Assembly (NCBI RefSeq): GCF_035594125.1
Contig: NC_087172.1
Coordinates: 21,867,430-21,931,429 of the forward strand
From: Scylla paramamosain
Taxonomy: Eukaryota; Arthropoda; Malacostraca; Decapoda; Portunidae
Direction: 5' to 3'
Length of the DNA: 64,000 bases
The translations under genes and the position numbers were made by a program. Numbering within the stretch: position 1 is the stretch's first letter; every line of letters begins with the position of its first letter. The notes below the pieces were generated by a model that saw only the letters and a program-made list of their open reading frames with translations, ran no database searches and was not told the origin of the DNA. Shown here in pieces: positions 23,151-33,312 of the stretch.

Positions 23151-25656
23151 TTAGTATCGCTTGATAGTGTTGGGGTGCTACTCCATACTGGAAGCCATAG
23201 GGGTGAGGGGCAAGAGTCCAGGGGAATCGGGAAGCTGGCAGCACTATAGGGGTTACCGGTCGGAGCTCGGCCAGCCTCTGGCGTGAAGCAGGCTGCTGAA
23301 GCTGCCAAGCAACGTTTCTCAGCGCAAGTAACGTTTCCTGGCCACTCTGCTTCACTGCCTGCACCAGCGCCTGTTGCCTCTCGTCGGCAGCCCTCACACG
23401 GCAGTCCAAGGCTGAGTGGTAGCGCCCTCGGCAGTATTCACACACCTTCCTAGGGAGCTACTCTGGCGTATGACGTGGACTGCTGCTCTGAGGACGCCTG
23501 GACTGGTGATGTTGCTCCAATCCCTACCGAGGTAATGGTGCTACCTCTCTCTCCGAGAGGGCGTTCTGTCTCGTTACTGGCCTTTTCTTTCTTTTGGGTG
23601 ATCGTTGGTGCCCTCCTGCCTGTCTGTCCTCAGTCAAGCTGTTGCCGTTCGTCCGTGTCTCTCGACGAATACCATCTGTTGGTGGCGTCGGCTGCTCGGG
23701 CTGAGAGAAGGATGTGGGAGGAGCGACTGACAGCGCTTGACCTCTTTTCTCCGCTGATACGAGCGCGGGATGATGTGAGGATAGGAGAGGAGTGAGAGAC
23801 GGCGCCTCACCTCTTTCCTCAGCTGATCCTTGTCCTTTGTCCTTGCCCCTCCGCTGCTTCAGGCGCCGGGTCAGGTGATGAAGAGCGAGGGGTGTTGGTC
23901 GGTGGGGCGAACAGAGACGTATTTTCCAGGGTGTCCGCGGAGACGGTGGATGCAGGCTCACTCAGAATTTTGTGAAATCTGGCTGAACACGCCACTGAAC
24001 TCTGCTGCAGGTCCTCGCTGGCGTGTGGCCAAGAGGATGTCCACTATGGATATAGCTTCCACTAGCACACAGCTTTTCTCGGCAAGACCTGCAGCTCCTG
24101 AGAAAGGTTAGGGCACATGGGATAGATGGGAAGGTGTTAGGCTGGATAGGGTCATGGCTTGGTAACAGGCGACAGAGAGTGGTAATAAACGGCTCGAAAT
24201 CCGAGTGGGGTCATGTAATTAGTGGCGTGCCACAGGGATCAGTATTAGGGCCATTATTATTTCTAATATATATCAATGACTTGGATAGTGGAATTAGTAG
24301 TGATGTTAGTAAATTGGCAGATGACACAAAGATAGGTAGATTAATTAGGTCAGAATCGGATGCCATCGCCTTGCAGACAGACTTAGATAGAATGAATGAA
24401 TGGACGGATAGATGGCAAATGCAATTTAATATCAATAAATGCAAAGTGCTTAGCGTAGGTAGAGGAAACCCACACAATAGGTACACATTAGACAACCAAA
24501 CTCTGGTAGGTACAAGGTACGAGAAAGATTTAGGAGTTATAGTTAGCTCTGAGCTCCGTTTAGGGAAACAATGCATAGAAGCCAGAAACAAGGCAAATAG
24601 GGTACTAGGATTCATTTTTAGGAGTGTTAAAAGTAGAAGGCCGGAAGTAGTATTAAAGTTATACTTGGCGCTGGTCAGACCTCATCTGGACTACGCTGTG
24701 CAGTTCTGGTCCCCACATTACAGGAAAGATATAGGTCTATTAGAATCAGTACAGAGAAGAATGACTAAAAGGATGCAGGGGATGAGGAGTATTCCTTACG
24801 AGGCGAGGTTGAAGCTGTTAAATTTACATTCTCTAGAGAGACGTAGGTTAAGAGGGGACCTGATAGAAGTCTTTAAGTGGTATAAGGGTTATAACAAGGG
24901 AGATGTAAGCAAAATTCTTAGGATCAGCAACCAGGGTAGAACAAGAAATAACGGGTTCAAGCTTGAAAAATTTAGGTTTAGGAAGGAGATAGGAAAAAAT
25001 TGGTTCTCAAATAGAGTGGTAGATGAGTGGAACGGACTCAGTAATCATGTAGTTAGTGCTAGGACACTAGAGAGCTTTAAGAGAATATTAGACAAGTTTA
25101 TGGATGGGGATAACAGATGGAAATAGGTAGGTGTGTTTCATACAGGGACAGCCACGTGTAAGCCTGGTCGCTTCTTGCAGATTCCCTTATTTCTTATGTT
25201 CTTATGTTCTTATGTATGGCTCTGTAGTTTGTCAGCTGACCTTTTGTTGTGGTCAGCTCACTGCGAACCTTTCTTAACTGTTGTAACAGCTCCTTTTTTG
25301 TTAGGGTGTCCAGGCCGTCCTCCTGCTGCCCCTCAATCAGATCCGCTGATGGTGTAGAGGGAAGAGAGGAAGAGGGAAGGGACGCTGAAGGTTCTTGTGA
25401 GTTTTCCACAAAATAAAAATGTGACAGGATCAGTTATCCCCGCCAGGGCGCGAAGCTGACCTGTGTCGCCGCACCTGTACTCTTTCACGTTGCCCAGACA
25501 GTGGACGTGGCAGAGGTTGGGGCAGGATTCTGTGGTGCACTGCTGATCGGTCGTCGGTGACGCCTTACGGCCACAGACTGTACACCAGTAACTTGGTCTG
25601 TACCCACAGAGACCTTTCAGTCTTTCTATGTGGCGCTCATAGCACTCCAATACCAT
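23137..25656 (-). pseudogene. LINE ORF1 with PHD-like finger and zinc knuckle, split by a CR1-like insertion
   Basis: On the minus strand the N-terminus (from 25656) contains a Cys/His-rich PHD-like finger starting CTVCGRKAS and including CPNLCHVHCL. After a frame change comes a Leu/Lys/Glu-rich, probably coiled-coil segment (LTKKELLQQLRKVRSEL) that stops at about 25216 where the CR1-like LINE is inserted. It resumes at about 24093, passes through a basic Pro/Ser-rich linker and a zinc knuckle CEYCRGRYHSALDC (C-x2-C-x4-H-x4-C), and ends KAAQ-TAG at about 23145, directly before ORF2. An ORF1 with a PHD finger is known from CR1-group LINEs. Several stops and frameshifts show that it is inactive. 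Confidence 0.75.
24094..25215 (+). mobile_element. CR1-like LINE, 5'-truncated copy 2, nested in another LINE
   Basis: It starts abruptly at CTCCTGAGAAAGG, equivalent to about 16280 of copy 1, and ends with the same TTCTTATG tandem tail. The frame from 24134 to 25126 (330 aa) is open and retains SGVPQGSVLGPLL and LADDTK, so the FADD of copy 1 is LADD here. It interrupts ORF1 of the minus-strand LINE, in the opposite orientation. No clear target duplication is visible. Confidence 0.88.
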
Positions 25657-26385
<729 letters not shown>

Positions 26386-26632
26386 TGAATTTCGTTTAAA
26401 TGTGATAAATGTCCTTTTATATATATTTCCTTTAAACTATGATGTATATTTTTGTTTTTTAGTTATGACTTTTTTCCACACCACCATCGAGGTAAAAGTT
26501 AAAACGCTTTATTAGCTTTTTCTTTCAAAAAACACCTATTTACAGCTCTTTTCTCGGATGTGGAGATGACGAGAACGAGCGAGAGAGGCAGCTTCCATCC
26601 TGACTGGTGGCGTGACAGTAAGTGACCTGTGT

Positions 26633-26636
26633 CTCA
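26633..26636. repeat. Target-site duplication, left (CTCA)
   Basis: CTCA immediately precedes the TG of the 5' LTR and recurs right after the CA of the 3' LTR. Confidence 0.85.
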
Positions 26637-27314
26637 TGTAACGGTGTCACATAATTAATAATAATGTGTATTGTATTTATAATGCCTTGCTTGATTAGCA
26701 ATATAAGTGTATGTATACATATATGCATAAGTGCAAATAGTGGGTGTTGGCGCATAAGGGTGGGGCGGATATGATCACGCCACCCTACGTCACACACACA
26801 CCATGGAACTTTCCATACTCCTTTTATTGCCATCGATAAGTAATCGATAGCACCTACATTACAGTATCTAAGTATTCTCTATAGTTAATCTCTCCCTAAT
26901 GTATTTTGGCATGTATTACTCTTAGCTATAAGTAGCTTTTCCCTTGCCTTATTTATGTAATTAGAGAGTAATAATTATGAATATATTCATGTACTGTGAG
27001 TGCGGTCAACCCGCCCCTATTTCTAATGTCAGCACTTTTTGAAGGCGCTAAGCGTCCCTTGTGCCGGCTCCGGCAGTCTCTTGCCAGGGTGTAACGCTGT
27101 ACCACGCAGAGGACATCCGTTGTCCCGTACGCGCCACACCCTTCTCCAGAACTCTGTACATATATCTAAATATACCTATTTTTATACGTTCACCTTTGAC
27201 ATTCACCTGAAAACCACAGAAACTCACCAAGAGTGACTTTACCTATTATATAAAGGTAAGATACTAATGAACAGTGTCCAGTGGTAATTGATAATTCAAA
27301 ACCACCCCGGAACA
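26637..27314 (+). repeat. 5' LTR of the envelope-bearing element
   Basis: 678 bp, TGTAAC...GGAACA. It should carry the promoter (a TATAAG word occurs at 26703 and another in AGCTATAAGTAGC near 26935) and a strong splice-donor-like AAAG|GTAAGA at 27255/27256. I see no AATAAA signal in the LTR. Confidence 0.95.
27250..27261 (+). promoter_or_regulatory. Candidate splice donor in the LTR (AAAG|GTAAGA)
   Basis: A near-consensus 5' splice site between 27255 and 27256, in the part of the LTR likely to be transcribed. With the acceptor directly before env it could produce a subgenomic env mRNA, as Drosophila gypsy does. Function is inference. Confidence 0.45.
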
Positions 27315-28248
27315 TTTGGTGGCAGCTTAATGAGATACGAATAACTAACTCCAGTGCCAAGTGCAACAACAATAAACAGTGGTTGAAAGTGAAGTGGTGA
27401 ACGGACACAGTGAACGGAGAAAACGGCAACCAGTGGCAGGGTAGTGAGGAGAGCAGAGGAGCGAGCCGGCGTTGTTTACAAAACTTACGCTGACACACCA
27501 AAACACTCGCACCAAGCCAAGAGCGACGCACCTAACGGTCTCGCCTTACTCACCCAGCCTGCCACTCCCAAGATTCACTTCTCTTTGTTATTAAAGGAGG
27601 AGACTTAAAAGACTCGAGGAGAAACCTAACAATTCTTTGGTTTCCCCTCGGTCTAATTATTCGTCGTAGATTCTCGGCGAAGACATCATCGGCGCAGACA
27701 TTCTCGGCGCAGACCAACACATCTTCCACCTGCAGGAATCCTGCAGGATTCTACAAGAACACTACTATCCTAAGAGGAGCTTCCCAAGACGGAAGGAGTC
27801 TTCCTAAGAAGAAGATATATATATCTATATATATATTTTTTTTAAGTGTGAATTTCTCCGGCTACAGTCGTGAGTACAGACACTTAGTGGTACACCACAC
27901 CAATATTAAATAAAACACTTGTGGTAACGCAAACACTGTTAGGGTTCATGTATAACTCACCTATTTCAGTGATGTTACTTATGTGGAAATTAAAATAATT
28001 TAGTTTGCCTCTTAAACACCGTTTTCTTTTTCGGCTGGACGGAGCGCTCGCTCTCGTTTTCTTTTAAGTGTTCAGGGATAACTAGGATAATTCCATTTCT
28101 GTCCCTAAACCTTCAATTCTGTTAAAATTTTCACACTTCTCAAAATACTAACCATTCATCCTTTAAGAGTGGAAACGCCTTTGGACGATGGAAACGTAAT
28201 TTAAGTGTGTAATTAATACCTAATTAAGATAGTAATAATACTACATTT
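27315..28248 (+). other. Leader between 5' LTR and gag
   Basis: 934 bp without a long ORF. The primer site is expected just after the LTR at TTTGGTGGCAGC. The TGGTGGCAG there has partial resemblance to Leu-type primer sites, but I cannot assign a tRNA. GGCGCAGAC is duplicated near 27690-27712. Confidence 0.55.
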
Positions 28249-29538
28249 ATGGATAAAGCTGATAAGTTAGCTGAAATCTATGAACTGGAGTGTCAGTTCC
28301 AAGCGGATAATAGTGACACTAGATCATCAGAAGCACTATCAACGGAACCAAAAGCCACTACAGTGGAAAATACCGTGCCTCATGAGGACGGAAACGTGTT
28401 GATTACAAGATCAGGGAATAAATACCCATCATTATCAGCAGCAACCATGGCTAATCCTAATGCTTCTGCTTCAGCCTCTACTGGCTCTCCTTATGCCTTG
28501 CATGCATCTACTACACTTAAGGTACTTCCTATTCCTGAAACAATATCAGCATTTCGCGGAGAAAACCCGCAAGAAAGGGCTCATGATTTCATCCGTTTGT
28601 GTGAGGATGTTATGACAAGAGCAAATACTATCACCGATGAAGACAAGATCTCTTTCGTCAGATCTAAATTGGCTGGAGAAGCAGCACACATGATGAATAC
28701 CAGCGCTTTTAGTCCACTTGAAATAGGGACTAGTTATGCAAATTTCAAGAAAAATTTCTTGAACATTTTTGGGGGTAAGAGTCAAACTGACCTAATGGTA
28801 CTAGCCTCCAAGGTGGGTCTTAGATTTGCAGCTGAAATTAACTCTCTTCACGAAATGAAAGCCTTAATCCCTACACACCAGTTCGTAACGGACTTCATGG
28901 ATGTCTTACGACTTAACAACTGGTTCCAAGGAAACAGTATGACAGAAACAGATTTCAGAAGACTTCTGGAATTCATCTTTTACATATCATTGGTGAATGG
29001 GGAAGTGAAGAAAACCGCAAGTCATTTTCGCTTTAAACCGGGAGACACAGTAGCTGACCTTGCAGTCCTGATTCGGGAGAAAAGAGGGCTATCTGGTGCC
29101 TCTCCGGAAACTCAAACCTCATTGGTTGCTCCACTCATGGATGATGACCAATCTCAACCTTGTGCGGCAGCCATGGCGAGGCCTGGAAATGTCTGTTCGT
29201 ACTGCCATAAAATAGGTCATGTTGAAAAAAGATGTTATAAGAAACAAAAGGACCAGAAATTGGCAGCAAATAAATCCGACTTGGAGAACAAAACAAAAGG
29301 GGGTAATCTCTCTGTTAGACCAAAACCAGGTGCATCGCCCCAAGTGAAAACTGGTAGGACAAGATCCTACAGGGACGTCGCTACCCAATACTGCCTCATA
29401 CATGGCCAGTGTAAACACTCATCAGAGCAATGTAAAGATATAATCAATATGAGAATTGAAAAACAGGCCAGAGCTAACCTGAACAGTACAAGGCAGTCGG
29501 GGGAAGACCAGCGCACAGTAGTAAACAAACCCGACTAA
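28249..29538 (+). CDS. gag: Gag polyprotein of the envelope-bearing element
   Basis: 429 aa. It has a helical capsid-like central region (about residues 85-280, with ETISAFRGENPQERAHDF) followed by a zinc knuckle CSYCHKIGHVEKRC (C-x2-C-x4-H-x4-C) at about residue 315 and a basic linker. A later CLIHGQCKHSSEQC is a possible second, irregular Cys/His motif. Gag assembles the particle and binds RNA. The ATG at 28249 is the first in a long open frame, and the stop TAA is at 29536-29538. The pol frame (-1) overlaps from 29478. The length fits Ty3/gypsy Gag proteins. Confidence 0.9.
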   Translation: MDKADKLAEIYELECQFQADNSDTRSSEALSTEPKATTVENTVPHEDGNVLITRSGNKYPSLSAATMANPNASASASTGSPYALHASTTLKVLPIPETISAFRGENPQERAHDFIRLCEDVMTRANTITDEDKISFVRSKLAGEAAHMMNTSAFSPLEIGTSYANFKKNFLNIFGGKSQTDLMVLASKVGLRFAAEINSLHEMKALIPTHQFVTDFMDVLRLNNWFQGNSMTETDFRRLLEFIFYISLVNGEVKKTASHFRFKPGDTVADLAVLIREKRGLSGASPETQTSLVAPLMDDDQSQPCAAAMARPGNVCSYCHKIGHVEKRCYKKQKDQKLAANKSDLENKTKGGNLSVRPKPGASPQVKTGRTRSYRDVATQYCLIHGQCKHSSEQCKDIINMRIEKQARANLNSTRQSGEDQRTVVNKPD

Positions 29539-32500
29539 AACATCTAAATGCGCAAGACGCTGAGGCAGCAGATTCTTCTGACATGTCAGTGTATTCAACC
29601 ATAAATGCTGCCAACAACCAAACAGACATAATGGCATTACCAACTAGGGTAGGTAAGCATCGCTTATCTTTGGCTGTAGACACTGGAGCCACAGTAAACG
29701 TGATCTCTGAAGAATCTTACAAGATTCTGAAACGGAATTCACGCGGTGGTAAATGGATACTCCGTCCAAGTGACTTGAATCTTTCTGGTGTCACAGGGTC
29801 AGCCCTGAAAATCTTAGGAAAAATTTCCTTACCAATAAGTCTATCTAAGCATACTCAGCTTATTCAAACTGATTTCTATGTAGTCAGTAACTTTAAACTT
29901 CCTTCTGACGGCTTATTAGGGCTAAGAGCCATGAAGTCTCACCAGATAGTAATCTATCCAAAGCAAAATACAGTCATGTACTGCGGACGACATCTGGAAG
30001 GGATGAAACATCCTGCACCTTTGGTTTCCAGGCAACCCAGAAACGGTTCTTTATCACGGAAGGGACAAAGATCCAATGGGGAGCCTCAAACGATTCCATC
30101 TGTCCGGTCTCCTATGAGAGATAAGGATATAACAGAAGCATGGAGGGAAGCAAAAGCAATTGTCAATGCCAGTTATGACATTCCTGCTCGTGTGGCAAAA
30201 CGGATTACAATTCGTGTTCCAGAAGCTCCTGTAGGCAGTGACATCTGTCTTGAAGGTATAGGTAATGTTAGGCGATTGGCTGTTGAATCGACTCTTTCCA
30301 CAATTAGAAAGGGTCATGTCACTGATGCTTTGGTGGTGAACACTACTGGAAGTTCTGTAAGGATCAAACAAGGTCTTTTCCTTGGAAAGTGCCTGGTTTA
30401 TGACAAGAAAGTGGTACCAGAACCCAGTATTCTGCCTGGAGCCTGCGTCTCTTCGGTGAGTCAGTCTGCTGTTGACACCGAGCTGGGGCAGGCGCCAACC
30501 CTATGTTCGTTTGTCAATGTTGTGGACTACCCCGAAATGAGGCCCGCGCTCTTGGACTTATTGGGGAAGTATCGCAATGTCCTGGCACTACCTGGAGAAT
30601 CCTTAGGTGTGACCGATCGAGCGGAACACCACATTAGGTTAAAACCAAACACTAAGCCAGTATATATACCAGCTTATCGTCTTCCTCATAGTCAGAGGGC
30701 GACTGTAGATGACATGATTCATGACATGATTGACAAGGGAGTGATTCAAGAATCGTGCTCTCCTTGGAATTCACCAATCTTTTTGGTTCCCAAGAAAGAT
30801 AAATCTTTCAGGCCGGTAATCGACTTCCGGCGGGTTAATGATGTCACAGTGGATGATCATTATCCTTTACCTGTCCTGAGCGACCTTCTAATGTCCTTAG
30901 GTCGTGGAAACAAAATTTTCTCTAGTTTAGACCTGTTGTCAGGATACTGGCAGGTTCCCTTAGCCCCCACTTCACGGGAAATAACGGCGTTCAGTACGCC
31001 TAGTGGCCATTACGAATGGTTACGCATGCCTTTTGGATTAAAATCCGCTCCTTTAACATTCCAGAGAATGATTAACAGTATTTTCACGGGTTTACTTGGC
31101 AAAACCGTGTTTGCATACCTGGATGATATAATCATCGCTAGTAAGGATCAAGAATCCCATCTGGAGAGTTTAAAATTAGTCCTCCAGAAGCTTGAAGAAG
31201 CTGGACTTAAAGCAAAGCTTTCTAAATGTGAATTTCTAAAAGCCAAAATAAAATTCCTTGGCCATGTAGTCGATGGTGAAGGAATCCACACGGTGGATGA
31301 AAAGGTCATAGCTGTACAGAAGTTTCCTCAACCTAAATCGGTGGAGAATGTCAGATCTTTCCTAGGTCTTGCGGGATATTACCGTCCTTTCATCAAGAAT
31401 TTTGCGGCAATTGCATCCCCACTTACTAAACTCCTTAAAAAGGATGTTGCTTTCCATTGGGAGGCTGCTCATGAACAAAGTTTCAATGAATTAAAATCAC
31501 TATTAACAAATGCACCTGTACTTGCTTTCCCAGAGCATTCAGAGCCGTTCATTATTTGCACGGATGCTTCTTCTCTAGGACTGGGAGCAGTACTGATGCA
31601 GACAGATGCCAGAGGCAAAAACTATGTAATAGCATATGCAAGTCGTGTGCTTAATCCAGCAGAGTCTAATTACTCTGTCACTCATCAAGAAACACTTGCT
31701 GTAGTTTGGGCTTTAAAACATTTTAAGGACATTATCCTTGGATATCCAATTACAGTCTACACGGATCATGCACCCGTAATTGAACTTTTCAAAGGGAAAA
31801 ATTTAACTGGACGAGTGGCAAGATGGTACTGTACCATGCAGGAATTTGCTCCAGTAGTCAAGTACTTGCCAGGTCGTGCTAATGTAGTAGCCGACGCACT
31901 TTCACGAAATGTGCCTGTGGGAGCTGTCAGTGACTCGATCCCTGTAAATAACTTCACCTTGAAGGAATTAAGTAAAGCACAGCGAGAGCATGAAATATGG
32001 TCTAAGGTCATACATGCTCTGGAGTCAGGCGAAGAAGATAATCTTCCACGTCTACATATACCATTCTCTCAATTTTTCATGTCACCAGACAATGTTCTGT
32101 GTCGACATAATCCCCAAATGGGAAAGTCTAGTAAACAACACATCATTCCTGAGAGTTTAGTCCATGTCATACTTATCTTAGTGCACGACATGCCAAGTGC
32201 AGGACATCCAGGAAGAGAGCGAACTCTACAAGCAGCGCGTAAAAGCTATTATTGGCCTACCATGCGCACTGACATAGAAGATTATGTTGCCAGGTGTATA
32301 TCATGTGCAAAGCACAAGGGTGCGGTAAAAGGACCAGCCCCAATACTGGAATATCCACTACCTGAGCGACCTTGGGACATTGTCTCCATTGATCTTCTTC
32401 AATTACCCAAGAGTCAAAATGGCTCGCAGTATCTACTTGTGTGTGTAGACCATTTTTCAAGGTTCGTGGTTCTCTCACCTTTAAAGGAAAAATCTGCTAA

Positions 32501-33293
32501 ATATGTAGCGCATGCGCTAGTAACTAAGTTGTTTTGTCCATACTCAGCACCACGAGTGTTGTTAAGTGATAATGGATCTGAATTTCGCAATGAAATCCTA
32601 CAAGGAATATGTACACAGTACAACATTAAACACACATACACTGTGGCTTACCATCCTTCTTCAAACGGACTAGTAGAAAGAGCAAACAGGAAAATCCTGG
32701 AGGTTCTTCGTCCAGTTGTAAACAGTCTCCATGATGACTGGGAGGACTGGTTACCACACGTTGGTGCCTGCATTAACAGTTCAATGTGTGAAAGTACTGG
32801 GAAATCCCCACATTATATATTATATGGTGAAGATAAAAATCTTCCTTATGATTTGTTGGCAAGTCCACAAACTCCAGTATACAACGTAGATGACTATGTT
32901 AAACAACATATGCATGTTTTCAAGGACATTCATGCTAAAGTCCGAAGTAGGCTACAAGCTTCTAGGGCAGAAATGATGGCTAGACAACACAAGCGTGCGA
33001 CCCCTGTCACGATACAGGTTGGAGACACAGTTAAAGTTCGTTATCCGGACAGGACCTCCAAACTCTCCCCTAAATTTAGTGGTCCATGCTCGGTTGTCCG
33101 CCAGTTACATGGTAACAAATTTGAGGTGCATGACCCTCTTCTTAACACTGTTGAGATAGTACATAGTGATCGGCTTGTGAAGACTAACGCTCAGCTCCAG
33201 TCATCAACAGAGAGTACTACTGATCAGGTTACAAACCTTAATTCTACTAATACTATAAAGACGCATAGGTATAACCTTCGCTCACGCAGCTAA
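29478..33293 (+). CDS. pol: Pol polyprotein (protease, RT, RNase H, integrase)
   Basis: The frame is open from 29478, with the first ATG at 29583 giving 1236 aa. Counting from that ATG: aspartic protease (VDTGATVNVIS) near residue 35; a linker with a beta-rich segment; RT from about 370 with VIDFRRVND, the catalytic YLDD at 512-515 and the GYYRPFIKNF thumb region; RNase H (CTDASSLGLGAVL) from about 657; integrase HHCC zinc domain from about 868 (GHPGRERT, then CISCAKHKG); the D-D-E core near 933 (SIDLLQL), 993 (LSDNGSEF) and 1030 (SSNGLVERAN); and a C-terminal SGPCSVV module. All catalytic residues are present and nothing is broken. It overlaps gag by 61 nt in the -1 frame, so expression is probably by frameshift or reinitiation. 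I see no classical slippery heptamer. Confidence 0.93.
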   Translation, partial: PEQYKAVGGRPAHSSKQTRLKHLNAQDAEAADSSDMSVYSTINAANNQTDIMALPTRVGKHRLSLAVDTGATVNVISEESYKILKRNSRGGKWILRPSDLNLSGVTGSALKILGKISLPISLSKHTQLIQTDFYVVSNFKLPSDGLLGLRAMKSHQIVIYPKQNTVMYCGRHLEGMKHPAPLVSRQPRNGSLSRKGQRSNGEPQTIPSVRSPMRDKDITEAWREAKAIVNASYDIPARVAKRITIRVPEAPVGSDICLEGIGNVRRLAVESTLSTIRKGHVTDALVVNTTGSSVRIKQGLFLGKCLVYDKKVVPEPSILPGACVSSVSQSAVDTELGQAPTLCSFVNVVDYPEMRPALLDLLGKYRNVLALPGESLGVTDRAEHHIRLKPNTKPVYIPAYRLPHSQRATVDDMIHDMIDKGVIQESCSPWNSPIFLVPKKDKSFRPVIDFRRVNDVTVDDHYPLPVLSDLLMSLGRGNKIFSSLDLLSGYWQVPLAPTSREITAFSTPSGHYEWLRMPFGLKSAPLTFQRMINSIFTGLLGKTVFAYLDDIIIASKDQESHLESLKLVLQKLEEAGLKAKLSKCEFLKAKIKFLGHVVDGEGIHTVDEKVIAVQKFPQPKSVENVRSFLGLAGYYRPFIKNFAAIASPLTKLLKKDVAFHWEAAHEQSFNELKSLLTNAPVLAFPEHSEPFIICTDASSLGLGAVLMQTDARGKNYVIAYASRVLNPAESNYSVTHQETLAVVWALKHFKDIILGYPITVYTDHAPVIELFKGKNLTGRVARWYCTMQEFAPVVKYLPGRANVVADALSRNVPVGAVSDSIPVNNFTLKELSKAQREHEIWSKVIHALESGEEDNLPRLHIPFSQFFMSPDNVLCRHNPQMGKSSKQHIIPESLVHVILILVHDMPSAGHPGRERTLQAARKSYYWPTMRTDIEDYVARCISCAKHKGAVKGPAPILEYPLPERPWDIVSIDLLQLPKSQNGSQYLLVCVDHFSRFVVLSPLKEKSAKYVAHALVTKLFCPYSAPRVLLSDNGSEFRNEILQGICTQYNIKHTYTVAYHPSSNGLVERANRKILEVLRPVVNSLHDDWEDWLPHVGACINSSMCESTGKSPHYILYGEDKNLPYDLLASPQTPVYNVDDYVKQHMHVFKDIHAKVRSRLQASRAEMMARQHKRATPVTIQVGDTVKVRYPDRTSKLSPKFSGPCSVVRQLHGNKFEVHDPLLNTVEIVHSDRLVKTNAQLQSSTESTTDQVTNLNSTNTIKTHRYNLRSRS

Positions 33294-33312
33294 TTGCCTG
33301 CATTACTTACAG
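33294..33312 (+). promoter_or_regulatory. Candidate splice acceptor immediately upstream of env
   Basis: A mixed pyrimidine stretch ending ATTACTTACAG lies directly against the env ATG at 33313, between the pol stop and env. Position and form suit the acceptor for a spliced env message. Confidence 0.5.

Noticed and set aside
29495..29505. GGGGGAA as a slippery site in the envelope-bearing element
   Set aside because: In the gag phase the second triplet is GGA and not a homopolymer, so it does not meet the X-XXY-YYZ rule.
30120..30470. A dUTPase domain in the protease-RT linker of the envelope-bearing element
   Set aside because: The segment looks beta-rich, but I cannot find the conserved dUTPase motifs.
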